A stretch of 64,000 bases of DNA, from positions 7,126,501 to 7,190,500 of the forward strand of contig NZ_CP092183.1 of the NCBI RefSeq assembly GCF_023499255.1, read 5' to 3'. The notes below the pieces were generated by a model, which saw only the letters and a list, made by a program, of their open reading frames with translations, ran no database searches and was not told the DNA's origin. The stretch is from Couchioplanes caeruleus. Lineage in GTDB: Bacteria; Actinomycetota; Actinomycetes; Mycobacteriales; Micromonosporaceae. Both the position numbers and the translations under genes were made by a program. Below are positions 25,686-33,475 of this stretch, piece by piece. The stretch's first letter is position 1. Every line of letters starts with the position of its first letter.

Positions 25686-26180
25686 ATGGAGATCGGGCAG
25701 ACCGCCCGGGCGATGCAGGTGTGGCCGTGGATCTCCACCGTGGCGCGGCTCGGCCTCGCCGCGGTGTGGCTGATCGCGGGGGGACTCAAGGTCGGTGACC
25801 TCGCCGCCTCCGGGCGGGCGGTCAACGCGTACCAGATCTTCCCGTACGAGATCGCCAAGGTCATCGGTGCCGCCCAGCCGTTCCTGGAGATCGCGCTGGG
25901 GCTGCTGCTCCTCGCGGGCCTGGCCGTACGGCTGAGCGCCGGCATCTCCGCCGCCCTGCTGGTGATCTTCATCGCCGGGATCGTCTCGGCGTGGGTCCGC
26001 GGCCTGCAGATCGACTGCGGCTGCTTCAGCACCGGCGGCGCGCTGGGCGCCGGCGCCGAGCCCGCGTACGGCTGGGACATCGCCCGCGACCTGGGCTTCC
26101 TCGTGCTCGCCGGAATTCTGCTGTGGCGACCGCGCACCCGCTTTTCGATCGACGGCATCCTGATGGGGGACGACCAGTGA
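25686..26180 (+). CDS. MauE/DoxX-like redox membrane protein
   Basis: 164 residues, four membrane helices. Homologous in layout to MauE/DoxX proteins (ARLGLAAVWLIAGGLKV, LEIALGLLLLAGLAVRL) with a CGCF cysteine pair in the last loop (QIDCGCFSTGG). These proteins pass electrons or assist disulfide chemistry on the outer face of the membrane. ATG 25686 has AAGGGGG 7 nt upstream. The stop overlaps the next gene's GTG (GTGA), so it heads a four-gene coupled operon. Confidence 0.88.
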   Translation: MEIGQTARAMQVWPWISTVARLGLAAVWLIAGGLKVGDLAASGRAVNAYQIFPYEIAKVIGAAQPFLEIALGLLLLAGLAVRLSAGISAALLVIFIAGIVSAWVRGLQIDCGCFSTGGALGAGAEPAYGWDIARDLGFLVLAGILLWRPRTRFSIDGILMGDDQ

Positions 26181-26905
26181 GCAAGAGCACCAAGGAACGC
26201 GCGCAGGCGAAGCGCATCGTGCAGGAGCAACTGGCCCGCGAACGCCGCCGCACGGTCACCCTCTGGACCACCGTCGGGGTCGTCGCCGTGCTGGTCATCG
26301 CCGGTTTCATCGGGTGGGCCGCGGTCGCGAGCCAGGACAAGGACACCAGTGGCAAGCTCACCGTGCCGACCGCCGCGGTGGACGACGGTACGGCCTTCGC
26401 GCGCGGCAGCGGACCCGTGATCATCGACATCTACGAGGACTTCATGTGCCCGGCCTGCCACCAGTTCGAGACGGGGGCCGGTCCCACGCTCACCCAGCTC
26501 GTCGACGCCGGCAAGGTGACCGTGCGCTACCACCCGATCGCGATTCTGGACCGGTTCTCCAGCACCGAGTACTCGACCCGGTCGGCCGGGGCCGCGGCCG
26601 CGGCGGCGCAGGGCGGCAAGTTCCTCGAGTACCACGACGTGCTGTACGCCAACCAGCCGCCGGAGAACAGCGCGGGCCTCGACGACGCCAAGCTGATCGA
26701 GCTCGGCAAGTCCGTGGGCCTCACCGACCAGGCGTTCGCCGACGCGATCAAGAACAAGACGTACACGGCCTGGGCCGCCAAGGTCACCGACACCGCCTCG
26801 GCGCGCGGGGTCACCGGCACGCCCACCGTGATGGTCGCCGGCAAGAAGCTGGACAACCCCACCCCCGAGGCGCTGAGCGCGGCGGTCGGAGCGGCCGGCG
26901 CGTGA
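26177..26905 (+). CDS. Membrane-anchored DsbA-family thioredoxin protein
   Basis: 242 residues. Basic N-terminus, one membrane helix (~28-50), then an extracytoplasmic thioredoxin-fold domain with the catalytic CPAC at 91-94 (DFMCPACHQFE) and the cis-Pro loop GVTGTPTVMV near the end. It probably forms or reshuffles disulfides in exported proteins, with the preceding MauE-like protein as electron partner. GTG start overlaps the upstream stop by 4 nt; its own stop overlaps the next GTG by 4 nt. Confidence 0.93.
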   Translation: MSKSTKERAQAKRIVQEQLARERRRTVTLWTTVGVVAVLVIAGFIGWAAVASQDKDTSGKLTVPTAAVDDGTAFARGSGPVIIDIYEDFMCPACHQFETGAGPTLTQLVDAGKVTVRYHPIAILDRFSSTEYSTRSAGAAAAAAQGGKFLEYHDVLYANQPPENSAGLDDAKLIELGKSVGLTDQAFADAIKNKTYTAWAAKVTDTASARGVTGTPTVMVAGKKLDNPTPEALSAAVGAAGA

Positions 26906-27894
26906 GAAGCGGGTTCCTGTTCGTCGCGGTACTGGCCGGTGCGCTCCTCGTGCCGGCCGGTCCCGCATCTGCCCACGGCGGCGACGCCCCCGACGCCACC
27001 GCGTACCGCACCGAGGTGACCGGGCTCAGCGCGCCCGTACCCGGGCTGAGCGTCCGCGCGGTCGAGGCGGGCGCGCGCCTCGAGCTCACCAACGACACCG
27101 GGCGCACGGTCGAGGTGCTGGGCTACCGCAACGAGCCGTACCTCGAGGTGCGGCCCGACGGCACGTACCAGAACGTCAACTCCCCCGCCGCGTACATCAA
27201 CCGGACGCTCGACGGCGACACCCCCGTACCGTCGAATGCCGATCCGGCCGCGCCCCCGCAATGGCAGCGGATCTCCACCGGCCCCAGCGTGCGGTGGCAC
27301 GACCAGCGCACCCACTGGCTGACCCCCGGCCTGCCGCCGCAGGCGCAGGCCGACCCCACCACGGCGCACAAGCTGCGCGACTGGTCCGTCCCGCTGCGGC
27401 AGGGCGTCACCACCATCGAGGTACGCGGAACGCTCACGTGGGAGCCGCCACCGGCGGCCTGGCGCTGGTGGGTGGGCGCGGCCGTCCTGGCCCTCGCGGT
27501 CACCGCCCTCGGCCGCCGCCGGGGCCGCTGGGTAGGCGCGGTCGCCCTGGTCGCGGGCACGATCACCCTCGGGTACGCGGTGACGCGCGCGAGCCTCGGC
27601 GCGGAGGGCACGGCCCCGGCCATCGGCGCGGCAGTGCTCGTCCTCGCCGCCGGAGTGCTGACCCTGCGCGGACGTACGCCGTTCCTGCTGCTGCTCGGCG
27701 GCGCCGCCCTGGCGATCTTCGGCGGCCTCGGCGACGCCGGCGTGTTCACCCAGGCCGTGGTGAACTTCCCCGGCCCGGGCTGGGTGCCGCGCGCCGCCGT
27801 GCTGACCGCGGCCGGCGCCGGCGCGGGCCTGGCGGCGACCGGGCTGCTGCGGCTGCGCTCGGCCACGCCCGCCCCGATATCGTCGACCGCATGA
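26902..27894 (+). CDS. Exported membrane protein in the redox operon, function unknown
   Basis: 330 residues. Signal peptide (FLFVAVLAGALLVPAGPASA) immediately followed by a His-Gly-Gly mature end (HGGDAP). An extracytoplasmic beta-rich domain (~25-180) precedes four or five membrane helices. I do not recognise a named family. The mature N-terminal His and the company of CopC-CopD, DsbA and MauE genes raise the possibility of metal binding. Overlaps both neighbours by 4 nt (GTGA, ATGA). Confidence 0.8.
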   Translation: MRSGFLFVAVLAGALLVPAGPASAHGGDAPDATAYRTEVTGLSAPVPGLSVRAVEAGARLELTNDTGRTVEVLGYRNEPYLEVRPDGTYQNVNSPAAYINRTLDGDTPVPSNADPAAPPQWQRISTGPSVRWHDQRTHWLTPGLPPQAQADPTTAHKLRDWSVPLRQGVTTIEVRGTLTWEPPPAAWRWWVGAAVLALAVTALGRRRGRWVGAVALVAGTITLGYAVTRASLGAEGTAPAIGAAVLVLAAGVLTLRGRTPFLLLLGGAALAIFGGLGDAGVFTQAVVNFPGPGWVPRAAVLTAAGAGAGLAATGLLRLRSATPAPISSTA

Positions 27895-28361
27895 CTGAGC
27901 GGCTTTCGCCGGGCGACCCGGCCCCCGACTTCACCCTGCCCACCGACAGCGGCGACACGCTGAGCCTCAAGGACCTGCGCGGCCGCAAGGTGGTGCTGTA
28001 CGCGTACCCCGCCGCCATGACCCCCGGCTGCACCACGCAGGCCTGCGACTTCCGCGACTCCCTGGCCTCCCTGCAGGCCGCCGGCTACCAGGTCGTCGGC
28101 ATCTCCGCCGACGTCCCCGCCAAGCTCGCCAAGTTCCGCGACCGCGACGCCATCACGTTCCCCCTGGTCAGCGACCAGGACAAGAGCGTGCTCACCGCGT
28201 ACGGCGCGTACGGCGAGAAGCAGATGTACGGCAAAACCGTGACCGGCGTGATCCGCTCGACCTTCGTGATCGACGAGAACGGCCTCGTCGAACGCGCCCT
28301 TTACAACGTCAAGGCGACGGGTCATGTGGCAAAGCTGCGACGGGATCTGGCTATCGACTGA
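27891..28361 (+). CDS. bcp: Peroxiredoxin of the BCP/PrxQ type
   Basis: 156-residue thioredoxin-dependent peroxidase. Peroxidatic Cys47 and resolving Cys52 lie in TPGCTTQACDFRD, the five-residue spacing of atypical 2-Cys PrxQ enzymes. The conserved Arg is in GVIRSTFVIDENG. No signal peptide, so cytoplasmic. Last gene of the coupled MauE-DsbA-membrane protein operon, adding peroxide removal to a redox module. Confidence 0.95.
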   Translation: MTERLSPGDPAPDFTLPTDSGDTLSLKDLRGRKVVLYAYPAAMTPGCTTQACDFRDSLASLQAAGYQVVGISADVPAKLAKFRDRDAITFPLVSDQDKSVLTAYGAYGEKQMYGKTVTGVIRSTFVIDENGLVERALYNVKATGHVAKLRRDLAID

Positions 28362-28489
28362 CTTTCCGGGCGAACTTCGCGGATCCTGAGGTCGGGTGCC
28401 GATAGAAACGGTACGCGACGGGGCTTGTCCACGACCCTTTCTTCGAGGCCGGGGACGAGCCCTACAGACCATTTCCGTGGAGAGCGCCG

Positions 28490-30232
28490 ATGCCGACAGC
28501 CGCCAAGCCGACCCGCCGCCTGCGCCTGGGTGGCAAGCCCCGCCGCGGTAGCGACTCGACCCGCGGCGCCGCAGCGTCGTCGCGCCGTGGCCGCCGAGCG
28601 CCCGGGCACGCCGCCGCGCCCGGCAAGCGGGCCGGCCGGCGCGGCCCACGCCTGTGGCGCAACCTCAGGGTGTCCCAGAAGCTGATCGCGAGCTTCGGCG
28701 TGCTCAGCCTGCTGGTGATCGCCGTCGGCTCGTTCGGCCTGTTCGAGCTGCACTCCGCGAACAACCGCCTGGAACGGATGTACGAGGGCAACACCCAGGC
28801 CATCGCCCTGATCGGTGAGGTCCGCGCGGACGTCCAGCAGGCCACGTCGCTGACCGCGAACCTCATCCTGCGCTCACCGCTCGCCGACGTCAGCAACGTC
28901 CAGATGGCGATCAGCCGCCTGGACCGGGACATCGACGAGAACTGGAAGGCGTACACCGCGCACGCCACTCCCGGCGCCGCGACGGACCGCAACGCGTTCG
29001 TGGCAGCCCTCGCCGAGTACCGAAAGGTCCGCGACCAGCAGCTCGTCCCGGCCGCCCAGCAGAACAGCATGAGCGCCTACCTGGGCGCCAAGAACAACTT
29101 CATCGACCCGCTGACCAGCAAGATCACGGTCGCGTTGAACAACCTTGCCGGGATCGAGGACCGGGCGGCCCAGCGCCAGATGTCGCAGGCCCGCTCCAAC
29201 GCCGACGTCGCGCAGGTCGTCACCATCGCGCTGATCGCCGGCGCGGTCGCCTTCGCCACCATCATCGCCCTGGTCGTCAGCCGCGCCATCGCCCGCCCGC
29301 TCGGCCGGACCGTCAAGGTCCTCGAAGGGCTCGCCGAGGGCCGTCTCGACCAGCGCCTCGACATCAAGGGGCGCGACGAGGTCGGTCGCATGGGCGAAGC
29401 GCTCAACACCGCCCTCGACCGGCTGACCGCCGCCATGCGCGACATCGGCGAGAACGTCACCACGCTGGCCTCCAGCTCCGAGGAACTGACCGCGGTCGCC
29501 GGCCAGATGAACGACTCGGCGGCCCGCTCCGCCGGCCGCGCCCAGGCGGTCACCACGGCGTCCGAGGAGATCAGCCAGAACATCACCACGGTCTCCGCCG
29601 GCGCGGAGGAGATCGGCGCCTCCATCAGCGAGATCGCCCGCAGCACCTCCAGCGCCGCGGACGTGGCCGCCCAGGCGGTCCGCATCTCGAGCGAGGCCGG
29701 CGACATCCTCCAGCAGCTCGGCACGTCCTCGGCGGAGATCGTCTCGGTCATCAAGATCATCACGGGCATCGCCGAACAGACCAACCTGCTCGCCCTCAAC
29801 GCCACCATCGAGGCGGCCCGGGCGGGCGACGCGGGCAAGGGCTTCGCGGTCGTCGCCGGCGAGGTCAAGGAGCTCGCCCAGGAGACGGCGCGGGCCACCG
29901 AGGACATCCGTACGCGCGTCGGCGCCATCCAGTCCGACTCCGCGGCAGCCGTCTCGGCCATCGCCGAGATCGGCGCGGTCATCGACCAGATCAACGCCAC
30001 CCAGACCGCCATCGCCGCGGCGGTCGAGGAACAGACCGCCACGACCAACGAGATGACCCGCAACGTGGGCGAGGTGGCCGGCGGCTCCAGCGAGATCGCG
30101 GCCAACGTGGCCGAGGTCGCGGAGGCAGCAGCGGAAACCACCAACGCGGCCGCCAACACGGCCGGCGCGGCCGACGAACTCGCCCGCGTCGCCCACGACC
30201 TGCAGAAGAGTCTGGCAATGTTCCGCTACTGA
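28490..30232 (+). CDS. Methyl-accepting chemotaxis protein
   Basis: 580-residue transmembrane chemoreceptor. A basic N-terminus of about 60 residues precedes helix 1 (~64-85), a four-helix-bundle ligand domain (~90-240), helix 2 (~242-264), HAMP ([20 protein letters not shown]) and a long signalling coiled coil. The hairpin tip is [27 protein letters not shown] ([20 protein letters not shown]). The extended cationic N-terminus is unusual. GGAGAG lies upstream of the ATG. No CheA/CheW/flagellar genes are nearby. Its presence fits a lineage with motile spores. Confidence 0.93.
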   Translation: MPTAAKPTRRLRLGGKPRRGSDSTRGAAASSRRGRRAPGHAAAPGKRAGRRGPRLWRNLRVSQKLIASFGVLSLLVIAVGSFGLFELHSANNRLERMYEGNTQAIALIGEVRADVQQATSLTANLILRSPLADVSNVQMAISRLDRDIDENWKAYTAHATPGAATDRNAFVAALAEYRKVRDQQLVPAAQQNSMSAYLGAKNNFIDPLTSKITVALNNLAGIEDRAAQRQMSQARSNADVAQVVTIALIAGAVAFATIIALVVSRAIARPLGRTVKVLEGLAEGRLDQRLDIKGRDEVGRMGEALNTALDRLTAAMRDIGENVTTLASSSEELTAVAGQMNDSAARSAGRAQAVTTASEEISQNITTVSAGAEEIGASISEIARSTSSAADVAAQAVRISSEAGDILQQLGTSSAEIVSVIKIITGIAEQTNLLALNATIEAARAGDAGKGFAVVAGEVKELAQETARATEDIRTRVGAIQSDSAAAVSAIAEIGAVIDQINATQTAIAAAVEEQTATTNEMTRNVGEVAGGSSEIAANVAEVAEAAAETTNAAANTAGAADELARVAHDLQKSLAMFRY

Positions 30233-30310
30233 GCACACCCCCCGCCGGACCGTCGACCCACGGCGGCCGTCACGCGGCCTGGACCCGCGAGGCGGCCGCC
30301 GTGCCGTGCG

Positions 30311-30436
30311 CGGCGACCGGGCCGGTCGCGGCGACCGGGCCGGGGGCGGCGACCGGGCCGGGGGCGGCGACCGGGCCGGGGGCGGCGGCCGGGCTGGGCT
30401 GGGCACAGTGGCCGGGCCGGGCCGGGCCGGGCCGGG
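30311..30436. repeat. 18-bp GC-rich tandem repeats followed by GGGCC runs
   Basis: Five tandem copies of CGGCGACCGGGCCGGGGG. Copies 2-4 (30329-30382) are perfect, copy 1 differs at its end and copy 5 is degenerate. A short run of GGGCC units follows (30411-30436). No gene is supported between the chemoreceptor stop and tRNA-Leu. Confidence 0.85.
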
Positions 30437-30634
30437 CGTCGGAGCGGCGCCGAGTGACCGTCAGGGGTGCCGCTCGCCTCTTCGGATGCCGGTCGCCGAA
30501 CGGTTCACCGCCTCAGGCAGTGGCCGGCGGCGACCGGGCGGCTCGGCCTCGCGACGCCGTGCGGCTGTCGGGCGAAGGGCGGATCGAGGGGTCAGCGTTT
30601 AGAATGCACCCAGCGATCGCCCAATGGGCCTCGA

Positions 30635-30718
30635 GCGGAAGTGGCGGAATAGGTAGACGCCCGGGTTTTAGGTGCCCGTATCCGAGAGGGTGTGCGGGTT
30701 CGAGTCCCGTCTTCCGCA
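30635..30718 (+). tRNA. tRNA-Leu (TAG)
   Basis: 84-nt type II tRNA. Acceptor GCGGAAG pairs with CTTCCGC, discriminator A. Anticodon stem CGGGT/GCCCG encloses TTTAGGT with anticodon TAG. A long variable arm (TATCCGAGAGGGTGT region) and T-arm GCGGGTTCGAGTCCCGT follow. CCA is not encoded. Confidence 0.93.
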
Positions 30719-30835
30719 CCTGCATGGTGCCGCTGTGATGCGGCACGCCGTCCTGCCGCCCGTGCCGCGCAGGGCAGACGGCCGCATGGGCACATGTCAG
30801 CGAAGATCTCGCCGGCTGCCTCGTGCGGGTCGCGC

Positions 30836-31456
30836 CTAGCGCGGGAGACGTCCGGGAACCTCAGTTGGTTTCGCCGGGCCGGCGGTGTTCAGGAACGGGG
30901 TCAAGAGCTCGCGCACCCGTGCGTCGATCGAGGTCGTGTCCGCACCGTCCTCGATCATGCGGCTGGCGGTGTAGACGATCGAGCTGATCAGGCGTGCGGT
31001 GACGGCGGGGTCGGGTACGCCCAGGCGCTCGATGGCGGCGTGCAGGGGACGGCTCATCTGGTCGTGCATGAGCTGGGTGCTGGCGTCGACCTGCTCACCC
31101 GGCACCGACTGGATCAGCGCGGTGGCCAGGGCGTGCTCCCCCTCGGCGACCAGGCGCAGGTTGGCGGTGACGTACGCGAGCACCTTCTCGCCCGGGGTGC
31201 CGGCGGCCTCCATCGCGGCGTTGACGCGGCGTGACCAGTTGGGCAGGACTTCCTGGACCAGCTCGAGCAGCATGTCCTTGCTGGAGGGGAAGTACTCGTA
31301 CACCGAGGAGCGTGCCAGCCCCGCCCGGGTCGCCACGGCGGCGAGGCTCGGCGCCTCGTGCGGGTTGTCCACCAGCAGTGCGCGGGCGGCGTCCAGGAGG
31401 ACCCGGCGGCGTTGTGCGCGGTGCTCCGCAATCGTCGGTGCGTCGATGCGCGGCAC
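30836..31456 (-). CDS. TetR-family regulator of the adjacent ABC exporter
   Basis: 206 residues with an N-terminal TetR HTH (APSLAAVATRAGLARSSVYEYFPSSKDMLLELV by its core) and an all-helical C-terminal ligand domain. GTG 31456 has GGAGGA upstream. It is the last gene of a permease-ATPase-regulator operon on the minus strand. Its likely operator overlaps the operon promoter, so it should repress its own operon and respond to a transported compound. Confidence 0.9.
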   Translation of the reverse strand: MPRIDAPTIAEHRAQRRRVLLDAARALLVDNPHEAPSLAAVATRAGLARSSVYEYFPSSKDMLLELVQEVLPNWSRRVNAAMEAAGTPGEKVLAYVTANLRLVAEGEHALATALIQSVPGEQVDASTQLMHDQMSRPLHAAIERLGVPDPAVTARLISSIVYTASRMIEDGADTTSIDARVRELLTPFLNTAGPAKPTEVPGRLPR

Positions 31457-31478
31457 GGGTCCTCCCCCTCGGCGTCGC

Positions 31479-32153
31479 TCAGCCGGTCAGCAGCCGGCCA
31501 TCGATCATTTCGACTACCCGATCGCAGTGTTCCAGCACATCGTGGTCGTGGGTCACCATAACCGTAGCGACCTCCGCCGCCTTCGTCTGATGGGCGATCA
31601 GCCGGACCACGTCATGGCTGCGTGCGCGGTCGAGCGCGGCGGTCGGTTCGTCGACCAGCAGCAGCGACGGTTGACCCATCAGCGCGCGGGCGATGCCGAC
31701 CCGCTGGCGTTCGCCGCCGGAGAGCTGATGGGGCCGGCGGTTGGCCTTGTGCGTCATTCCCACCTCCGCGAGCAGGTCGGCCGGGTCGCGGCCGCCGGCC
31801 CGGCGAGGGCTCAGCTTGGCGACGAGCCGCAGCTGCTCCAGTGCGGTGAGCGCGGGGATCAGGTTGCCGCTCTGGAACACGAGGCCGATGTGGTCACGCC
31901 GGTACGCCGCGCGCTGCCTGGCCGTCATGCCGACGACGTCGTTGCCGTCGACGGTGACCGTTCCCCGCTCCGGAACGGTCAACGCGCCGGCCACCGCCAG
32001 CAGGCTCGACTTGCCGGCGCCGGACGGCCCGACCACGGCGACGAGTTCACCGGGGGTGACCGTCAGATCCACCTCGTCCAACGCGGTGACCATCGCATCG
32101 CCGTCACCGAGACGGACGGTCACGCCGGACAGTGCCAGCCCGGTACGGTTCAT
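31479..32153 (-). CDS. ABC transporter ATP-binding protein (LolD/HrtA-like)
   Basis: 224-residue ATPase with Walker A ([13 protein letters not shown]), Q-loop, signature LSGGERQRVGIARAL, Walker B (SLLLVDEPTAALD) and H-loop (VMVTHDHDV). Subfamily resembles MacB/LolD/HrtA ATPases that pair with FtsX-type permeases. Overlaps the permease stop by 4 nt (ATGA). Confidence 0.95.
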   Translation of the reverse strand: MNRTGLALSGVTVRLGDGDAMVTALDEVDLTVTPGELVAVVGPSGAGKSSLLAVAGALTVPERGTVTVDGNDVVGMTARQRAAYRRDHIGLVFQSGNLIPALTALEQLRLVAKLSPRRAGGRDPADLLAEVGMTHKANRRPHQLSGGERQRVGIARALMGQPSLLLVDEPTAALDRARSHDVVRLIAHQTKAAEVATVMVTHDHDVLEHCDRVVEMIDGRLLTG

Positions 32154-33274
32154 CGCTGCGCTCCCAGGGCGGTGAGGGGGTCGACGGCCGCGATGCGGAC
32201 GATGGCCACGGCAGCGCCGGCAGTTCCGAGCACCACCAGCAGGACGCCGGCGGCCAGCACCGCGGGCGCCTCGATGGCGAACGGCACGGCGCTGCCGCTG
32301 ATCAGGCCGCCGAGCCCGACCCCGACGGCTATGCCCGCCGCGATCGAGGCGCCGAGCACCACGAGGGCCTGCACCAGCCCGTCGCGCAGCAGGTACGACC
32401 GGGCGGCGCCCATCGCCCGCAGCACCGCCAGCTCGTGTCTGCGGTTGATGGTCCAGACGGTGAAGAATGCGCCGACGACCAGCGCGGAAATGGCGTACAG
32501 GAAGGCCTGGATGAGTTGCAGGGTCGAGGTCTCGGCGGTGTAACCGGGCGAGGCGCCGTACGCCTGAACCTTGCCGTAGCTGGTCGTGCCGGCCACGGCG
32601 TCCCCGGCGGCCAGATCGAGGTCCCCGTCCGCCTGGAGAGCGATGGCGGTGGCTTCGGTGGCCGCCGAGGCGCGCAGCTCATCGCCGGGGCCGGCGCCCT
32701 GGTGCAGACGCTGCCAGGCCTTCAGGGGCACATAGGCGACGTCGACGTGACCGTACGTGCGCTGATCCGCGGTCGCGCCGACCACGGTGAACCGGGTGCC
32801 GATCCGGTCGATGACGACGGTGTCGCCGACCCGCAGGCCGGCCTCGAGGGCGGTCCGGGACACCACGATGCCGTCCGGAGCGCCGAGTCCGGCGCCCTCG
32901 GCGACCGGTGGTGACAGGAACGATCCCGGTTCGACTCCGAACATCGCCAGGTCGATGGGTACGTCGCGGCTGCTGCGGGCGTTGACCAGCATGTTGCCGA
33001 AGAGCGTGGCATCCCGTACGCCCGGCTGCTGACGCCACCGGTCGAGCTGTTCACGATCCACCACGCTGCGGGAGAACGCCGAGTCCAGCTTCATACCGTG
33101 GTTGAAGGCGAAGGCGGTCACCGGTAGCCGCTGCAGTCCGGAGACCCCGTCGTTGACCAGGCCCGAGGAGAGCCCGGACAGCAGCACCACCAGGACCGCG
33201 ATGAGGGCGACGACGCTCCCCATGAGCGTGAACCGCCAACGCGCGAAGCGAAGCTCGCGCAGAGCCAGAAACAT
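32150..33274 (-). CDS. FtsX/HrtB-type ABC permease
   Basis: 374 residues. Helix 1 near residues 16-38, a large extracytoplasmic domain (~40-240), then three helices including IQAFLYAISALVVGAFFTVWT and the FtsX core RRHELAVLRAMGAARSYLL. This topology is that of MacB-like mechanotransmission permeases; the size and N-terminus resemble actinobacterial HrtB. Substrate may be haem or a peptide/lipid antibiotic; not determinable here. AGGAGG lies just before the ATG. Confidence 0.92.
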   Translation of the reverse strand: MFLALRELRFARWRFTLMGSVVALIAVLVVLLSGLSSGLVNDGVSGLQRLPVTAFAFNHGMKLDSAFSRSVVDREQLDRWRQQPGVRDATLFGNMLVNARSSRDVPIDLAMFGVEPGSFLSPPVAEGAGLGAPDGIVVSRTALEAGLRVGDTVVIDRIGTRFTVVGATADQRTYGHVDVAYVPLKAWQRLHQGAGPGDELRASAATEATAIALQADGDLDLAAGDAVAGTTSYGKVQAYGASPGYTAETSTLQLIQAFLYAISALVVGAFFTVWTINRRHELAVLRAMGAARSYLLRDGLVQALVVLGASIAAGIAVGVGLGGLISGSAVPFAIEAPAVLAAGVLLVVLGTAGAAVAIVRIAAVDPLTALGAQR

Positions 33275-33296
33275 CCGTCCTCCTGCTACAGTTTTA

Positions 33297-33344
33297 CCGA
33301 CACCGTGTCGGAAACTATATCGGCAGGGTGTCGGAAAAACTCAA
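33297..33344 (-). promoter_or_regulatory. Operon promoter with TetR-type operator
   Basis: Minus-strand -35 TTGAGT (33344-33339) and -10 TATAGT (33319-33314), 19 bp apart. CCGACACCGTGTCGG (33297-33311), a perfect 7-bp-arm inverted repeat, covers the start-point region. A further half-site GTGTCGG (33328-33334) sits in the spacer. The layout predicts tight repression by the operon's own TetR protein. Confidence 0.75.
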
Positions 33345-33475
33345 GGGCCCGGCATCATCGGCTTCCGGGCTTTGGATCCACGCATGACAACGCCCGGTGC
33401 GCGCCGGAACAGACAGCGGATCATGCAACGGAAGCAGTTCCGCGTGACGCACAGACCCCCGATGCTCGATCTGCC

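Noticed and set aside
28362..28489. Leader of the chemoreceptor gene considered as a c-di-GMP riboswitch
   Set aside because: No GEMM-like conserved bases or paired-loop architecture could be found; TTGTCCACG here is one mismatch from a DnaA box and is probably chance.
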